Notes: a model not told the origin generated them from the sequence alone. Shown: positions 1-9,466, counted from the first letter of the stretch. The stretch: DNA of 45,921 nucleotides from Caecibacteroides pullorum (GCF_019239235.1 NZ_JAAZTS010000024.1:1-45921); one strand, 5' to 3'. Translations and numbers: made by a program.

Positions 1-109
1 ACAAAATATCGAGATTATCTTCAGAATATCGCTGCTTGAAAAAGTTAACAACGCTCTTATCGTTGATAAAGAAAAGAGGGTGAATCGCGTATTACGACAC
101 ACCCTCCTG
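1..109. repeat. Left terminal inverted repeat, possible IS end
   Basis: This segment is an exact reverse complement of 45813-45921. The first 39 bases read as an open frame ending TKYRDYLQNIAA-stop, which could be the C-terminus of a transposase. It is followed by a hairpin with GAGGGTG at 76-82 and CACCCTC at 100-106. Read on the minus strand the hairpin is followed by TTTTCTTT, so it could also terminate the efflux operon. The likeliest reading is that the window was cut inside two inverted copies of a longer repeat such as an insertion sequence; no full element is visible. Confidence 0.75.
76..106 (-). terminator. Terminator-like hairpin after the efflux/lpxA operon
   Basis: A 7-bp perfect stem (GAGGGTG/CACCCTC) with a 17-nt loop is followed on the minus strand by TTTTCTTT. 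It lies 25 bp beyond the stop codon of the LpxA-like gene, so it could end that transcript. It is part of the terminal repeat and recurs at the other end of the window, where no gene runs into it. Confidence 0.45.
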
Positions 110-130
110 TTTTTCGCTTTGACTGGAACT

Positions 131-898
131 TTATTTCACGATACCATTTGAATTCTTGATGAAATTAATGATGTTGTATATTTCATCACTCATCGGAACC
201 TGGTCTTCAATTTTCTGTAAAGCATCCTGAACACTGAAGTTGCCTTGATATACCAAGCGGTAAGCATTCATAATGTGACGTAGCACACGTTCGGTCACTT
301 GATTCTGGTGTTGCAGTACCATTGCGTTAATTCCGTGATATTCAGCTGGATTCCCCGCCATAATAATATAAGGAGGCACATCCTTGGCAATACGGCAACC
401 ACTCTGGATCAGCGACCAGCTACCAATATGACAATTCTGTTGGATAATGACGTTACTACTCAGTATGGTACAATCGTCTATACGGCAATCACCAGCTACA
501 GACACCTTGATTCCCAAAACCGAACGATTGCCAATCTGCACATCATGACACAAATGCACGCCGTCCATCAAGTGATTCTCATTACCAATGCGCGTACATC
601 CATCTTTGTGTGTAGCCCGACTGATAACCACATTCTCACGGATGTCATTGTGATCACCGATAACCAACAAGCTTTTTTCTCCTTCATAGTGAAAATCCTG
701 CGGCTCGGCAGCAAGTACAGCACCATGATATATCTTATTACCCTTGCCCATTCTTGTACCATTCAGGATTCTGGCACCTGACATGATCACATTATCATCT
801 CCAATTTCCACATCTGCCTCGATATAAGCAAACGGTTGTACTGTTACATTCTTGCCAAGTTTGGCGGCAGGATCTACATAAGCTAATGGACTAATCAT
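131..898 (-). CDS. lpxA: LpxA-type acyl-ACP UDP-GlcNAc O-acyltransferase paralogue
   Basis: This 255-aa protein has the left-handed beta-helix of LpxA: hexapeptide repeats run from about residue 8 to 190, followed by a helical C-terminal domain. The HxxH pair is H115/H118, with H118 matching the E. coli catalytic His125. LpxA transfers a 3-hydroxyacyl chain from ACP to UDP-GlcNAc, the first step of lipid A synthesis, in the cytoplasm. The family's usual HQFCH segment reads QQNCH here. I start at ATG 898, since the protein then opens MISPLAYV like other LpxA; the open frame runs back to 982 but would overlap the upstream gene. It lies 16 bp after the TolC-like gene, as last gene of the efflux operon. 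Bacteroides normally has another lpxA in its main lipid A cluster (known), so this is probably the second copy; its donor or acceptor may differ. Confidence 0.82.
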   Translation of the reverse strand: MISPLAYVDPAAKLGKNVTVQPFAYIEADVEIGDDNVIMSGARILNGTRMGKGNKIYHGAVLAAEPQDFHYEGEKSLLVIGDHNDIRENVVISRATHKDGCTRIGNENHLMDGVHLCHDVQIGNRSVLGIKVSVAGDCRIDDCTILSSNVIIQQNCHIGSWSLIQSGCRIAKDVPPYIIMAGNPAEYHGINAMVLQHQNQVTERVLRHIMNAYRLVYQGNFSVQDALQKIEDQVPMSDEIYNIINFIKNSNGIVK

Positions 899-914
899 AA
901 TATATAGAATTAAG

Positions 915-2303
915 TTATTCTCTTCCTCCACCCAGTGCCTGATACAAGCTGATAACAGCCTGCATGCGACTGAATGTATCACTTACTTCCGACAGCTGCG
1001 CATTAAGATACGATTGCTCAGCCGACAACACTTCCAAATAAGTTGACGTGCCTAAGTTAAACAATTCTTTCGTATAATCGGCTGCATTCTTGGCAGAATT
1101 TACTTGCATATTGCGTGCATTTACTTTTTCCGTACAAGCCTGATACATATCGAGGGCATTGCTTACTTCATTACCTGCATTCAGCAAAGTGGTCTGAAAC
1201 TGAATTTTGGCTTCCTCTTGTTGTGCTTTAGCAATCTTAAGTTTAGCAATATTCGCACCGTTCTGGAAGATAGGCTGCGTAAGCGAAGCAACTGCGCTGG
1301 CCAGTAACTTGGCAGGGTTAACAATAGCAGCCCCAGCACTATTAGTCCAACCTGCAGATCCACTAAGTGTAATACGTGGATAGAAGTTCGAACGGGCTAC
1401 GTTGGTATTATAATAGGCTGAAGCTAATGCCTGCTCGGCAGCTTTCACATCAGGACGATTGGAAAGCAACTGCAAAGGAATGCCTACTGAAAATTCATTG
1501 GGAAGCTGTTGTTCTTCGAGCACACTACGTTCGATACCATGAGCAGGCTCACCTAACAACAGACAAAGCGAACTTTCAACCTCACGAATGCTTGAACGAA
1601 TATCAGGGATGGATGCCTGTACTTGTGCATATGCAGCACGGCTTTGCTCAACGGCAGCTTCTGTTGTATTATAGAAACCAGCCTCTTTCATGGCTATCAT
1701 CGTTTCAGTATTCTTTTTCAGAATTTCGGCCGTACCCTCGGTAATTTGCAATTGACGGTCAAGCATCAATAATGTATAATACAAATTGGCTGTATTCGCA
1801 ATCAGTTGCACACGAACATTTTGTTCATAAGCCAATGTTTGCTCCAAAGTTGCCTGCGCCTGACGCTTCAAGTTCAAAAGCTGACCAAACATATCTATCT
1901 GCCAGCTGGCAGTAACAGGCAAAGAATATGTTTGCGTAGCTTTACCTTTGTCCCAACTACTTACAGTTCCTTGTGGAGAAAGCGTTAAGGCCGGGATGAA
2001 AGCCAACTTAGAAGCCAATAACGGGGCTTGAGCCTCTTGCACTCTTAATGCAGCCGTACGAATATCAGGACTGCTTGTAAGCGCCTGTTCAATAAGTGCC
2101 TGCAGCTGCGGATCAGTAAACACCTCACGCCAAGGCAAATTACCAAAATTGGCTGTATCCGAAACCAGTGTATCGTTCACAGCAACTGTATCGCGATACA
2201 AACCTTCAGCCACAATGTCTTCAGGCCGGTCGTATGTTTTATAGATATGACAGCTACTCAACAAGGCAGTTGCACATATCAGGGTTAATATTTTTCCTTT
2301 CAT
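915..2303 (-). CDS. Outer-membrane efflux lipoprotein, TolC/NodT (OprM) type
   Basis: This 462-aa protein is the outer-membrane channel of a tripartite RND pump. Residues 1-18 form a lipoprotein signal with lipobox LLSSC (Cys18). The rest shows the two tandem OEP domains, with the typical PDIRTAALRVQEAQA segment near residues 78-92 and a repeat of the theme around SNRPDVKAAEQALASA. Length and N-acylation match the NodT/OprM class. It follows the pump gene after a 104-bp gap holding a hairpin (2337-2384), and is followed by the LpxA-like gene 16 bp later. It should trimerise and dock on the fusion protein encoded at 5855-7030. Confidence 0.93.
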   Translation of the reverse strand: MKGKILTLICATALLSSCHIYKTYDRPEDIVAEGLYRDTVAVNDTLVSDTANFGNLPWREVFTDPQLQALIEQALTSSPDIRTAALRVQEAQAPLLASKLAFIPALTLSPQGTVSSWDKGKATQTYSLPVTASWQIDMFGQLLNLKRQAQATLEQTLAYEQNVRVQLIANTANLYYTLLMLDRQLQITEGTAEILKKNTETMIAMKEAGFYNTTEAAVEQSRAAYAQVQASIPDIRSSIREVESSLCLLLGEPAHGIERSVLEEQQLPNEFSVGIPLQLLSNRPDVKAAEQALASAYYNTNVARSNFYPRITLSGSAGWTNSAGAAIVNPAKLLASAVASLTQPIFQNGANIAKLKIAKAQQEEAKIQFQTTLLNAGNEVSNALDMYQACTEKVNARNMQVNSAKNAADYTKELFNLGTSTYLEVLSAEQSYLNAQLSEVSDTFSRMQAVISLYQALGGGRE

Positions 2304-2336
2304 ACTTGTTGGTTTATATAAGCAAGGATGAGAAAC

Positions 2337-2384
2337 GAAGAATAGTCATTCACGAAGCACTGCTCCACAAAGGGGCTATTCTTC
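2337..2384 (-). other. Intercistronic hairpin between pump and channel genes
   Basis: GAAGAATAG (2337-2345) and CTATTCTTC (2376-2384) are perfect 9-bp inverted arms with a 30-nt interior. There is no U-tract, so processing or differential stability is likelier than termination. Confidence 0.45.
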
Positions 2385-2407
2385 ATTTTTCATTCTTAAT
2401 TCATCAT

Positions 2408-5400
2408 TTATTTACTGTATTGCTCGATTTCTGCTGTAGCATCCGAGTTATCAACATCGTCCCATTCCATCGGTTTGAATTTCTCTTGGAGATATTGGAA
2501 AGCAACGAACAAAGCCGGTACGATGAAGATCTGCAAAATCATACCGATCAACATACCGCCGATCGCCGAAGTTCCCAACGTACGGTTACCATTGGCACCT
2601 GCACCCGAAGCGAACATCAACGGAAGCAAACCTACAATCATAGCCAATGAAGTCATCAAGATAGGACGCAGACGTGCTGCAGCACCCAATACGGCTGCCC
2701 ACGTAATGCTCATACCCATCTTACGACGATCAAGAGCAAACTCTACAATCAAGATGGCATTCTTGGCCAACAATCCCATCAACATAATCAAAGCAATCTG
2801 CATATAGATGTCATTGGACATTGAACCGATAATCATCTTCAATGCCGGCACACTACCGATAGCACTAGCCCCATTGACGAAAAGGAAGCTTCCCAACAAA
2901 CCGAATGGAATAGAAAGCAATACGGCCAAAGGCAGAATATAACTTTCGTACTGAGCACTTAGCAACAAGTAAACAAAGACGAAACAGAGTACAAAGATAA
3001 GTCCTGTCGTACTACCACTTGTCTGAGCTTCCTCACGTGCCATACCACCCAACTCATAACCAAAACCTGCAGGCAAATTCTGTTGAGCAACCTCGGCAAT
3101 CGCTTGCAGAGCCTGACCAGAAGTATATCCAGAGGCAGGAGCTACCATCACCTTCATAGAAGTATAAAGATTGAAACGGCTGATAACGTCCGGACCATAA
3201 ATTTTCTCAATAGATACAAATTGTGTAATAGGAGCCATTTCACTGCCGTTACGAACCTTGATACTTTGCAAAGACTCCAGATTCTTGGTTGCATCGGGTT
3301 CAGCCTGAACCATGACACGGTACATCTTACCGAAGCTATTGAAGTTGGAGGCATAAAGACCACCATAATATCCTTGCAATGTAGTAAGGATGTCGCTCGG
3401 ACTGATACCTGCCTTCTTACAAGCTGCCGCATCGATATTCAACATATATTGCGGGAAATTCGGGTTGAAGCTGGTACGTGCAGAGTTCACTTCCGGACGT
3501 TTTTCCAACTCGGCCGTATATGCATTCACCACATCGAAGAAGTGGTTCAAGTCACCACCCGTCTTATCCTGCATGTTCAACTCGATATCGCTGGAAGCAG
3601 AATAACCAGGGATCATAGGCGGAGCAAAGAACAACACCTGAGCTTCTTTGATAACCTTTTGAGCACGCATAAACAAGGTTGCATACACAATAGTCGAATT
3701 CTGCATGGTCGAACGTTCTTCCCAGTTCTTCAACTTGATGATGACCGAACCATAAGAAGGTCCTTGACCACCAATGAAACTAAAACCAGAAATAATAGTA
3801 CGTGACTCAACAGCCGGATCGGCAGCCACAAGGCTATCCACACGATTCAGAATCTGTTGCGCACGCTCTTGCGAAGTGCCAGGAGGCAAAGTCACAGCAC
3901 CCATGATGGTACCTGTATCTTCATTGGGCACCATACCAGTCGGCGTAATCTGCATGAAAACGACCAGCAATACAATAGAAGCTGCGACGATTCCTGCTGA
4001 AAGCCATTTCTTCTGGATAAAGTTCAAAACCTGTTTCTTATACTTGCCCAGCAGTGAATCATAAGAATCATTGAAAGCCTTCTTGAACTTATCGGTAGTC
4101 ATACCAGCCAGTGCCAGGACGCTAACGACAATCATCACAATGCATAATACAGGATGATTTTCGAAGTTAAAGAAGCCAAAGATCATACCAAGGATAGCGA
4201 TAACCGTAAAGATCAATGTTATGCCAGGACGCATCATTCTTCCTAAAGAATCAGTATAGCGAGCCAGCATAATTTTGCGAGCTTCCTTGGTCGCAGTACC
4301 TATACGTTCTTTTAACGAAGCCTCACTATTATGTGGTTTCAAGAAAATAGCACACAAAGCAGGACTCAATGTCAAAGCGTTGATAGCTGAGAAAGCAATA
4401 GCGATGGCCATGGTCAAACCGAACTGACGATAGAAGGTACCAGCGGTACCGCCCATGAAGCTCACAGGTATAAACACGGACATCATGACCAACGTAATAG
4501 AAACAATAGCACCACCTAGTTCGTGCATGGCATCAATAGAGGCCGTCCGAGCCGATTTATAACCTTGGTCGAGCTTGGCGTGGACACCTTCGACGACCAC
4601 AATGGCATCATCGACCACAATGGCGATGGCAAGCACCATTGCCGAAAGTGTCAGCAAGTTGATACTGAAGCCGATCAATTTCAACACGAAGAATGTAGCG
4701 ATCAATGCTACAGGAATAGCAATGGCAGGAATCAACGTAGAGCGCATATCCTGAAGGAAGATATACACCACAATAAACACGAGGATGAATGCCTCAATCA
4801 ACGTCTTCACAACTTCATGAATAGAAGCAAAAAGGAAGTCGTTGGCATTCTGTGCAATGTTGATTTTCAATCCCGAAGGCAACTTAGCAGAATAATCTTC
4901 GAGCAATTTCTCGATATCGCTAATGGTTTGAGTCGCGTTCGTACCAGCCATCTGATAGACGATACAGCTGACAGACTTGTGCCCGTTTACTGTATTATTG
5001 AAGGTATAAGCCAGACGACCCAATTCGATACGGGCAATATCTTTCAGGCGAAGTACTTCACCGTTTTCAAGAGCCTTGATAACGATTTCTTCAAATTCGG
5101 CAGGTTGTTGCAGACGTCCTTTGTAACGTAATGTGTATTGGAAAGTCTGATTACCACGCTCACCCAACTGACCAGGAGCAGCTTCAATATTCTGTTCACT
5201 CAAGGCAGCCACTACATCATTGGGAATCAGCTTGTACTGTGCCATGATGTCTGGCTTCAACCAAATACGCATGGAGTAGTCCATACCCATCACATTGGCA
5301 TCACCTACACCCGTCACACGCTTTACTTCAGGAATCAGGTTGATGTTAGCGTAGTTTTCCAAGAACTCGATGTTGTACTGGTCTTTCTCATCATAGATGG

Positions 5401-5824
5401 AGAAAATCATCAACATAGAGGTCTGACGCTTTTGAGTGGTCACACCGACTTTGGTTACTTCGGCAGGCAACAGACCTTGAGCCATGGACACACGGTTCTG
5501 TACGTTTACGGCCGCCATATCGGGATCAGTTCCCTGCTTGAAATAAATGGAGATATCAGCCGAACCACTATTGGAAGCGTTGGAAGTCATGTACATCATG
5601 TTTTCCACACCATTGATCTGATCTTCCAACGGAGAAATGACTGAGTTCAAAACGGTTTGGGCATTGGCACCTGTATAGGTGGCACGCACAGATACCGTAG
5701 GAGGCGCAATGTCCGGATATTGGGTGATAGGCAATGTTGCCAAACCAATAAAGCCCAAAATTACTAACAAGATGGAGATTACCGTTGATAGTACCGGACG
5801 GTTAATAAATCTATCTAATTTCAT
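2408..5824 (-). CDS. RND efflux pump inner-membrane subunit, AcrB/MexB (HAE1) type, enlarged
   Basis: This is the proton-driven drug exporter of the operon. At 1138 aa it is about 90 residues longer than AcrB. Typical features are the N-terminal MKLDRFINRPVLSTVI, the TM4 proton-relay pair D405-D406 in VVDDAIVVVE, and the TM10 lysine in LLAKNAILIVEF. Between TM6 and TM7 (about residues 500-578) lie two additional hydrophobic stretches, near 537-553 and 558-575, before the canonical loop and TM7 resume; the even number keeps the topology. The segment ARYTDSLGRMMRPG resembles the later NDSYDSLLGKYKKQ, suggesting an internal duplication. It lies 30 bp downstream of the fusion-protein gene. The substrate cannot be read from sequence. 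Confidence 0.95.
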   Translation of the reverse strand: MKLDRFINRPVLSTVISILLVILGFIGLATLPITQYPDIAPPTVSVRATYTGANAQTVLNSVISPLEDQINGVENMMYMTSNASNSGSADISIYFKQGTDPDMAAVNVQNRVSMAQGLLPAEVTKVGVTTQKRQTSMLMIFSIYDEKDQYNIEFLENYANINLIPEVKRVTGVGDANVMGMDYSMRIWLKPDIMAQYKLIPNDVVAALSEQNIEAAPGQLGERGNQTFQYTLRYKGRLQQPAEFEEIVIKALENGEVLRLKDIARIELGRLAYTFNNTVNGHKSVSCIVYQMAGTNATQTISDIEKLLEDYSAKLPSGLKINIAQNANDFLFASIHEVVKTLIEAFILVFIVVYIFLQDMRSTLIPAIAIPVALIATFFVLKLIGFSINLLTLSAMVLAIAIVVDDAIVVVEGVHAKLDQGYKSARTASIDAMHELGGAIVSITLVMMSVFIPVSFMGGTAGTFYRQFGLTMAIAIAFSAINALTLSPALCAIFLKPHNSEASLKERIGTATKEARKIMLARYTDSLGRMMRPGITLIFTVIAILGMIFGFFNFENHPVLCIVMIVVSVLALAGMTTDKFKKAFNDSYDSLLGKYKKQVLNFIQKKWLSAGIVAASIVLLVVFMQITPTGMVPNEDTGTIMGAVTLPPGTSQERAQQILNRVDSLVAADPAVESRTIISGFSFIGGQGPSYGSVIIKLKNWEERSTMQNSTIVYATLFMRAQKVIKEAQVLFFAPPMIPGYSASSDIELNMQDKTGGDLNHFFDVVNAYTAELEKRPEVNSARTSFNPNFPQYMLNIDAAACKKAGISPSDILTTLQGYYGGLYASNFNSFGKMYRVMVQAEPDATKNLESLQSIKVRNGSEMAPITQFVSIEKIYGPDVISRFNLYTSMKVMVAPASGYTSGQALQAIAEVAQQNLPAGFGYELGGMAREEAQTSGSTTGLIFVLCFVFVYLLLSAQYESYILPLAVLLSIPFGLLGSFLFVNGASAIGSVPALKMIIGSMSNDIYMQIALIMLMGLLAKNAILIVEFALDRRKMGMSITWAAVLGAAARLRPILMTSLAMIVGLLPLMFASGAGANGNRTLGTSAIGGMLIGMILQIFIVPALFVAFQYLQEKFKPMEWDDVDNSDATAEIEQYSK

Positions 5825-5854
5825 TCTTTTGTCAATTTGTAGGTTGGATTCGTT

Positions 5855-7030
5855 TTATTGAAACGCAGTTTGGATGTTACCATCCTTCTGATCTTGGAGT
5901 GCCTGTTGGTAAGCAGCCTCCTTATCAGCCGGGCTGATAGGTGTAATAGCCTGGCCATCCTTCAGGTTCTGTACGCCTTCCAATACGATCTTGTCGCCAG
6001 GTTTCAGACCTGCAGTTACGTAATAATACTTGCCGTCGTTCAACGTGAAGACATTGATTTCAGTATTCTTCAATGTATTATCAGGTTGTACAACGAATAC
6101 GAACTTCTTATCCTGTATTTCAGTAGTAGCCGACTGAGGGATCATGATAACGTTTTCCATCGGATTGGGGAAAACGACATTACCTGTACCGCCGCTGCGC
6201 AGAATGTTCTTCGCATTGGGGAAGAGGGCACGCATGTTGACCGAACCTGTGGTTTGATCAATGACACCACTGATTGTTTCAACACGTCCGCTATCAGGAT
6301 AGATCGAACCGTCGATGAGTTGCAAATGAACTGAAGGCAAACTTTCCAGAATTTCTTTCATGCTGCCACCTTCACGTATCATGGCCAGCAGCTGACGCTC
6401 GGTCATGGAGAAATAGGCATACATTTCTGAGATGTCTGCTACCGTTGTAAGCGGAGTAGCAATCGATGGGCTTACCAGACTTCCCACACGATAAGGGATG
6501 GTACCTACGACACCATCGCTAGGGCTGGTCACCCGTGTGTACGACAGATTGTTCTGTGCATTCACCAGTTGTGCCTCGGCCTGTGCCAGCGAAGCTTTTG
6601 CCTGTGCCAACTGATTTTCAGACATAAGCAGATCGTAGTCACTGACAATCTGTTTCTTGTTCAACTCACGCTTGTTAGCAGTGGTCAGTTCTTGAGTATT
6701 CAGAGCAGCTTTGGCTGTTTCTACCGTCGCTTTGGCTGAATTTACGGCTGCCTGATACTGAACAGGGTCAATAGAGAACAATACTTGTCCCTTACGTACA
6801 ACCGCACCTTCGTCTACGTGCAGTTTGGTAATAAATCCGCTGACCATCGGACGAATTTCCACGTCTTGTTTACCTTTGATGGTGGCAGGATAGCTATTTG
6901 TCAGGTTCGCAGTGGTAGTCTGTACCGTCAGTACTGCAAATTCGGGTGCTTTACCCGCTTCCTTGTTGCCCTGTCCGCAGCTGCTGAGCAGCGCCAGGCA
7001 ACATGCCAATAATACTAATCTACTCTTCAT
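5855..7030 (-). CDS. RND efflux membrane fusion lipoprotein, AcrA/MexA type
   Basis: This 391-aa periplasmic adaptor links the pump to the outer-membrane channel. Residues 1-18 are a lipoprotein signal with lipobox LLSSC (Cys18). A biotinyl-lipoyl half-motif (VDEGAVVRKGQVLFSIDP) lies near residues 76-93, followed by a helical hairpin rich in A, K and Q (about 95-165), the second lipoyl half, a beta-barrel and a membrane-proximal domain ending in GVQNLKDGQAITP. It is the first gene of the operon. A -7 box lies about 110 bp upstream and a 28-bp inverted repeat covers the expected transcription start. No regulator gene is adjacent. Confidence 0.94.
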   Translation of the reverse strand: MKSRLVLLACCLALLSSCGQGNKEAGKAPEFAVLTVQTTTANLTNSYPATIKGKQDVEIRPMVSGFITKLHVDEGAVVRKGQVLFSIDPVQYQAAVNSAKATVETAKAALNTQELTTANKRELNKKQIVSDYDLLMSENQLAQAKASLAQAEAQLVNAQNNLSYTRVTSPSDGVVGTIPYRVGSLVSPSIATPLTTVADISEMYAYFSMTERQLLAMIREGGSMKEILESLPSVHLQLIDGSIYPDSGRVETISGVIDQTTGSVNMRALFPNAKNILRSGGTGNVVFPNPMENVIMIPQSATTEIQDKKFVFVVQPDNTLKNTEINVFTLNDGKYYYVTAGLKPGDKIVLEGVQNLKDGQAITPISPADKEAAYQQALQDQKDGNIQTAFQ

Positions 7031-7106
7031 ACTTTTTTATCTCTGTGTCTAATTATTGAATATCAACCTAACATTGCCATATACACAAACCAAGTATAGG
7101 CTCCGT

Positions 7107-7134
7107 GAAAACTAAAAGGCGCTCCTTAGTTTTC
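7107..7134 (-). promoter_or_regulatory. 28-bp inverted repeat over the efflux operon start site
   Basis: GAAAACTA (7107-7114) and TAGTTTTC (7127-7134) are perfect 8-bp arms. Inside them AGG (7117-7119) pairs with CCT (7124-7126) around CGCT, giving a nearly continuous palindrome. It sits just downstream of the -7 box at 7142-7149, so it overlaps the predicted start of transcription: the place for a repressor operator, or a hairpin at the 5' end of the mRNA. Confidence 0.5.
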
Positions 7135-7141
7135 TATCCTG

Positions 7142-7149
7142 CAAAAGTA
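7142..7149 (-). promoter_or_regulatory. Bacteroidetes -7 box for the efflux operon
   Basis: On the minus strand the sequence is TACTTTTG, matching TAnnTTTG, with a leader of about 105 nt to the fusion-protein ATG. No clear -33 TTTG was found at the usual spacing. Confidence 0.5.
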
Positions 7150-7431
7150 TCGTTTTTACGACAGAATGGTTTGTTGTATAAGCTTTTTTTAACTATGTTT
7201 CAGAGAATTCTACCTGTACGAAGCTCAAACGTACAGTGCTTTTTATCATGTAACCGTACACGCCGTCTGCCTTCCACTTTTTTCGCCAAAAGAAAGCAGC
7301 CTTTTCCTGATAGGAAAACAGCCTTTTTCACTCGCTATTCCAATGCTTTTCCCTGTACATTCCATTCCCTTGTTGTTGTGATAAAAATCTAAAAAAAACA
7401 AGCATTCCGTTTCCCATATAAATAGATGTTG
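7150..7431. other. Divergent intergenic region with small inverted repeats
   Basis: I see no credible gene here. It separates the efflux operon from the divergent Ig-like lipoprotein gene. It holds CTGTACG-N9-CGTACAG at 7214-7236 (with a further CGTACA at 7256) and TTTTCCT-GAT-AGGAAAA at 7302-7318. The first lies 65-90 bp upstream of the efflux -7 box and could bind a regulator; that is inference only. Confidence 0.4.
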
Positions 7432-7439
7432 TATCTTTG
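7432..7439 (+). promoter_or_regulatory. -7 box for the Ig-like lipoprotein gene
   Basis: TATCTTTG matches TAnnTTTG. Transcription should begin near 7446, which is too close for a start at ATG 7454 and favours ATG 7472. Confidence 0.6.
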
Positions 7440-7471
7440 CGAAGCTTCTTCGGATGCAAGACTCTACGGAT

Positions 7472-9445
7472 ATGAATAAACTAAAAAAACATCTGCACAT
7501 CAAATCGAGCGCATGGCGCATGCAGCGCTTGCCTATTTTCATCGTATTGGGCATCATGCTATACTCATGTGCCAGTATCGGTCGTATTGAAGGAGGCCCT
7601 ATCGACGAAGCCCCCCCTGTCTTTGTGCAGAGCACGCCTAACCCTGGCCAGTTGAACTATAAACGCAACCGCGTGACCATTGCATTCGATGAATACATCA
7701 AACTGGACAATGCAGGCGAGAAAGTTGTCATCTCACCTCCTCAAATTCAGCAACCCGAAATCAAGACAAGCGGCAAGAAGGTAGTCATCAACTTTCAAGA
7801 CACGATGAAAGCTAATGTCACTTACACGATAGACTTTGGCGACGCCATTCAGGACAACAATGAGAGTAACCCGCTGGAGCAGTTCACCTTCACTTTCTCT
7901 ACAGGTGCGCAACTGGACACAATGGCCGTGTCGGGTACCGTACTCAATGCCTCCGACCTGGAGCCAGTAAAGGGTATGCTGGTAGGACTTCAGTCGAATC
8001 TGTCCGATACAGCTTTCACGTCCCTGCCCTTCGAACGTGTAGGACGTACAGATAGCCGCGGACGTTTCTCCATTCGTGGAGTGGCACCAGGCACTTATCG
8101 CATCTATGCCCTGCAGGATGCCGACCAGAACTACTTCTATTCACAGCCAGCTGAACGAATAGCGTGGCAAGACTCGCTGATCAACCCACGCTACGAATTC
8201 CGAATGCGACAGGACACAACGTGGATAGACTCCCTGACCATTGATACCATCATCGAACGCCAATACACGCATTACTTGCCCGATGACATTCTGCTGCGTT
8301 GCTTCAAAGAGATATCCTACAACCAACGTCTGGCCAAAAGCGAGCGTCTGACTCCCCAAAAGTTCTCGCTCTACTTTACAGCACCTGCCGACAGCCTCCC
8401 GTTGCTGAAAGGCCTCAACTTCGACGAGCACGACGCCTTTGTTATCGAACAGACGACAGGACGCAACGACACAATCCACTACTGGATAAAAGACTCCCTG
8501 CTTTACAAGCGGGATACCCTGCAAGCGGAAATAACCTACCTGGAAACCGACTCGCTAGGCAAACTGGTACCACGCACAGACACCTTGCGCCTGCAATCGA
8601 AACTGACCTACGAGAAGCAACGGAAACAAAAACAGGAACAAGACGAAAAGAAGCTGGAAGAGCTACGCAAAGAAGCCAAGAAAAAGAAGAAACGTGATGC
8701 CGACGGCAAAATCATAGAGCCAGAAGAACCCGTTTTACCAACCGAGTTCCTACCCATGGATGTCTATGCCCCGTCGTCGATGGACGTATACGATTATCTC
8801 ACCCTGACCTTCCAGGAGCCCTTGGCAAGGATAGATACCGCAGCTTTCCACCTGCAACAAAAGGTAGACACTTTGTGGCAAGACATTCCCTTCGACTTCC
8901 AACGTGACTCGCTGGACATAAAAGTCTACAATATCTTTGCCAATTTCGAATTGGGAGAAAGCTATCAGTTTGCAATAGACTCGGCTGCTATCCAAGGACT
9001 CTATGGGCTGACAACAGATAAAGTAAAACAGGAACTGAAAGTCAAGACCCTCGAAGAATACGGAACCATTCTTTTCGACATTATAGGTGCTGACTCAACG
9101 GCATTTGTCGAACTGGTCGACGCACAAGACAATGTAATACGTACAGTATCTGTCGTCGATGGAAAGGCCGATTTCTACTATCTGACACCAGGAAAATATG
9201 GTGCACGCCTGATTGTTGACACGAATAAAAACGGGCAGTGGGATACAGGAAACCTGAAAGAGCATCTACAACCCGAAAAGGTTTATTATTACTTCCAACT
9301 ATTGGAATTGAAAGCCAATTTCGAGCTTCAGCAGACATGGAATCTGTTCGACAGGCCATTGGATCAGCAGAAACCATTAGACCTCAAAAAACAGAAGCCA
9401 GAAGAAAGCAAGAAGAAAAAAGGCCAAACCAACAACAACCGATAA
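7472..9445 (+). CDS. Ig-like domain (Big_5) lipoprotein
   Basis: This is a large cell-envelope lipoprotein of a family conserved in Bacteroidetes; its function is not established. Numbering from ATG 7472 (657 aa), the signal ends at lipobox MLYSC (Cys33). A Big_5/SbsA-type Ig-like domain covers about 45-135, with the motif VTIAFDEYIKLDN and TYTIDFGDAIQDNNE. A carboxypeptidase-regulatory-like fold follows (about 150-205). A highly charged Lys/Glu segment lies near 380-412 and a Lys-rich tail ends the protein. I prefer ATG 7472 over 7454 because of the promoter position. It lies 21 bp before the DUF3108 gene, probably co-transcribed. Confidence 0.8.
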   Translation: MNKLKKHLHIKSSAWRMQRLPIFIVLGIMLYSCASIGRIEGGPIDEAPPVFVQSTPNPGQLNYKRNRVTIAFDEYIKLDNAGEKVVISPPQIQQPEIKTSGKKVVINFQDTMKANVTYTIDFGDAIQDNNESNPLEQFTFTFSTGAQLDTMAVSGTVLNASDLEPVKGMLVGLQSNLSDTAFTSLPFERVGRTDSRGRFSIRGVAPGTYRIYALQDADQNYFYSQPAERIAWQDSLINPRYEFRMRQDTTWIDSLTIDTIIERQYTHYLPDDILLRCFKEISYNQRLAKSERLTPQKFSLYFTAPADSLPLLKGLNFDEHDAFVIEQTTGRNDTIHYWIKDSLLYKRDTLQAEITYLETDSLGKLVPRTDTLRLQSKLTYEKQRKQKQEQDEKKLEELRKEAKKKKKRDADGKIIEPEEPVLPTEFLPMDVYAPSSMDVYDYLTLTFQEPLARIDTAAFHLQQKVDTLWQDIPFDFQRDSLDIKVYNIFANFELGESYQFAIDSAAIQGLYGLTTDKVKQELKVKTLEEYGTILFDIIGADSTAFVELVDAQDNVIRTVSVVDGKADFYYLTPGKYGARLIVDTNKNGQWDTGNLKEHLQPEKVYYYFQLLELKANFELQQTWNLFDRPLDQQKPLDLKKQKPEESKKKKGQTNNNR

Positions 9446-9466
9446 CCGAAAAAATCAAATGTAGAA

